A stretch of DNA of 64,000 nt from Shouchella rhizosphaerae. GTDB taxonomy: Bacteria; Bacillota; Bacilli; Bacillales; Bacillaceae_D. Below the pieces are notes generated by a model. It was not told where the DNA came from and made no database searches. It worked only from the letters and a program-made list of their open reading frames with translations. Within the stretch, counting starts at the first letter, position 1. The number at the start of each line of letters is the position of its first letter. The translations under genes and the position numbers were made by a program. The DNA is taken from positions 186,001 through 250,000 of the forward strand of contig NZ_FRBS01000001.1 in the NCBI RefSeq assembly GCF_900142675.1, given 5' to 3'. Shown here one piece after another: positions 63,638 to 64,000 of this stretch.

Positions 63638-63666
63638 TTTACAACACTGAACGAGTAGCGGATAAT
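63638..63666 (+). promoter_or_regulatory. Sigma-A-type promoter of relA
   Basis: TTTACA (63638-63643), a 17-bp spacer and GATAAT (63661-63666), 37 bases before the relA start. Confidence 0.6.
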
Positions 63667-63702
63667 AGAAAGAAAACTTGTCGAATGAGTAAAGGTGATT
63701 TC

Positions 63703-64000
63703 ATGACAATTGATCAGGTGCTCGAAAAAGCGCGTGCGTATTTGACAAAAGATGATATTGTCTTTTTGGAAAAAGCGTACGAGTTTGCTGAAAAGGCACA
63801 CAGTGGTCAGTACCGTAAATCGGGAGAGCCCTATATTTTACACCCAGTCCAAGTAGCTGGCATTATTGTCGGGCTTGAATTAGATCCGAATACGATTGCC
63901 GCCGCTTTTCTTCATGATGTCGTTGAAGATACCGAAGCAACAGTCGACGATTTGGAAGAAGCGTTTAACGAGGAAGTCGCTATGCTAGTTGACGGCGTAA
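63703..64000 (+). CDS. relA: Bifunctional (p)ppGpp synthetase/hydrolase RelA, N-terminal part
   Basis: The first 99 codons of a RelA/SpoT-type alarmone enzyme, cut by the window end. The hydrolase domain signatures are present: SGEPYILHPVQVAGI with His47, and the HD pair His71-Asp72 in FLHDVVEDT, so the hydrolase is probably active. The ATG at 63703 has AAAGGTG upstream. The recJ-apt-relA order is that of B. subtilis. The synthetase and regulatory domains lie outside the window. Confidence 0.95.
   Translation, partial: MTIDQVLEKARAYLTKDDIVFLEKAYEFAEKAHSGQYRKSGEPYILHPVQVAGIIVGLELDPNTIAAAFLHDVVEDTEATVDDLEEAFNEEVAMLVDGV

Overview
The window is a 64 kb stretch of a low-to-mid GC, endospore-forming Bacillaceae chromosome. 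Sporulation genes (spo0B, spoVB, safA, coxA, bofC, sscA, yhaL), Bacillus-type Shine-Dalgarno sequences and gene order place it in that family. The mix of genes, the very acidic PrsA tail and the separate secD and secF genes suggest an alkaliphilic lineage such as Shouchella (the former Bacillus clausii group). The genus is an inference; the family is secure. There are no rRNA or tRNA genes, no CRISPR array, no phage and no complete insertion sequence. The first CDS (ABC exporter) and the last (relA) are cut by the window edges.

Layout. 1-4.0 kb: end of an ABC exporter, an aminotransferase and a lemA-htpX pair. 4.2-9.3 kb: a five-gene acyl-CoA degradation operon (acyl-CoA dehydrogenase, biotin carboxylase, biotin carrier, enoyl-CoA hydratase, carboxyltransferase) with a sigma-A-type promoter overlapped by a catabolite (cre) site. 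9.5-14.2 kb: a YrzI-like microprotein, an ECF-type sigma factor fused in an operon to an unrecognised repeat protein, the msmX sugar-ABC ATPase with its yxkF regulator, and a small unknown protein. 14.2-36.9 kb follows the B. subtilis yhe-yha-prsA-hpr-serC-hit-ecs-pbpF-hem order: yheE/B/A, yhaX, yhzD, the CssRS secretion-stress system, yhaM, yhaL, prsA, sscA, scoC, yhaH, serC, hit, ecsABC, ccdA, pbpF and hemEHY.

At about 37 kb the gene order switches to a different ancestral block that follows B. subtilis spo0B to relA: spo0B, obg, pheB, pheA, the NAD block niaR-nifS / nadB-nadC-nadA, spore coat genes safA and coxA, bofC, ruvAB, queA, tgt, yajC, yrzE, yrbG, spoVB, comN, secD, secF, lapA, recJ, apt and relA. 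The junction holds a second YrzI-like gene and a self-contained promoter/29-codon ORF/terminator unit too small for usual gene calling.

Themes. Protein export and envelope quality control are strong (CssRS, PrsA, EcsABC, HtpX, SecD/F, YajC, ScoC). NAD synthesis is complete from aspartate to nicotinate mononucleotide, with its own cysteine desulfurase and niacin repressor. Coproporphyrin-route haem genes are clustered. Beyond the genes, the window holds at least five copies of a small dispersed repeat with inverted ends, two RNA hairpins placed to control ribosome binding (yheB, coxA), and three sporulation-type promoters with the same spacing.
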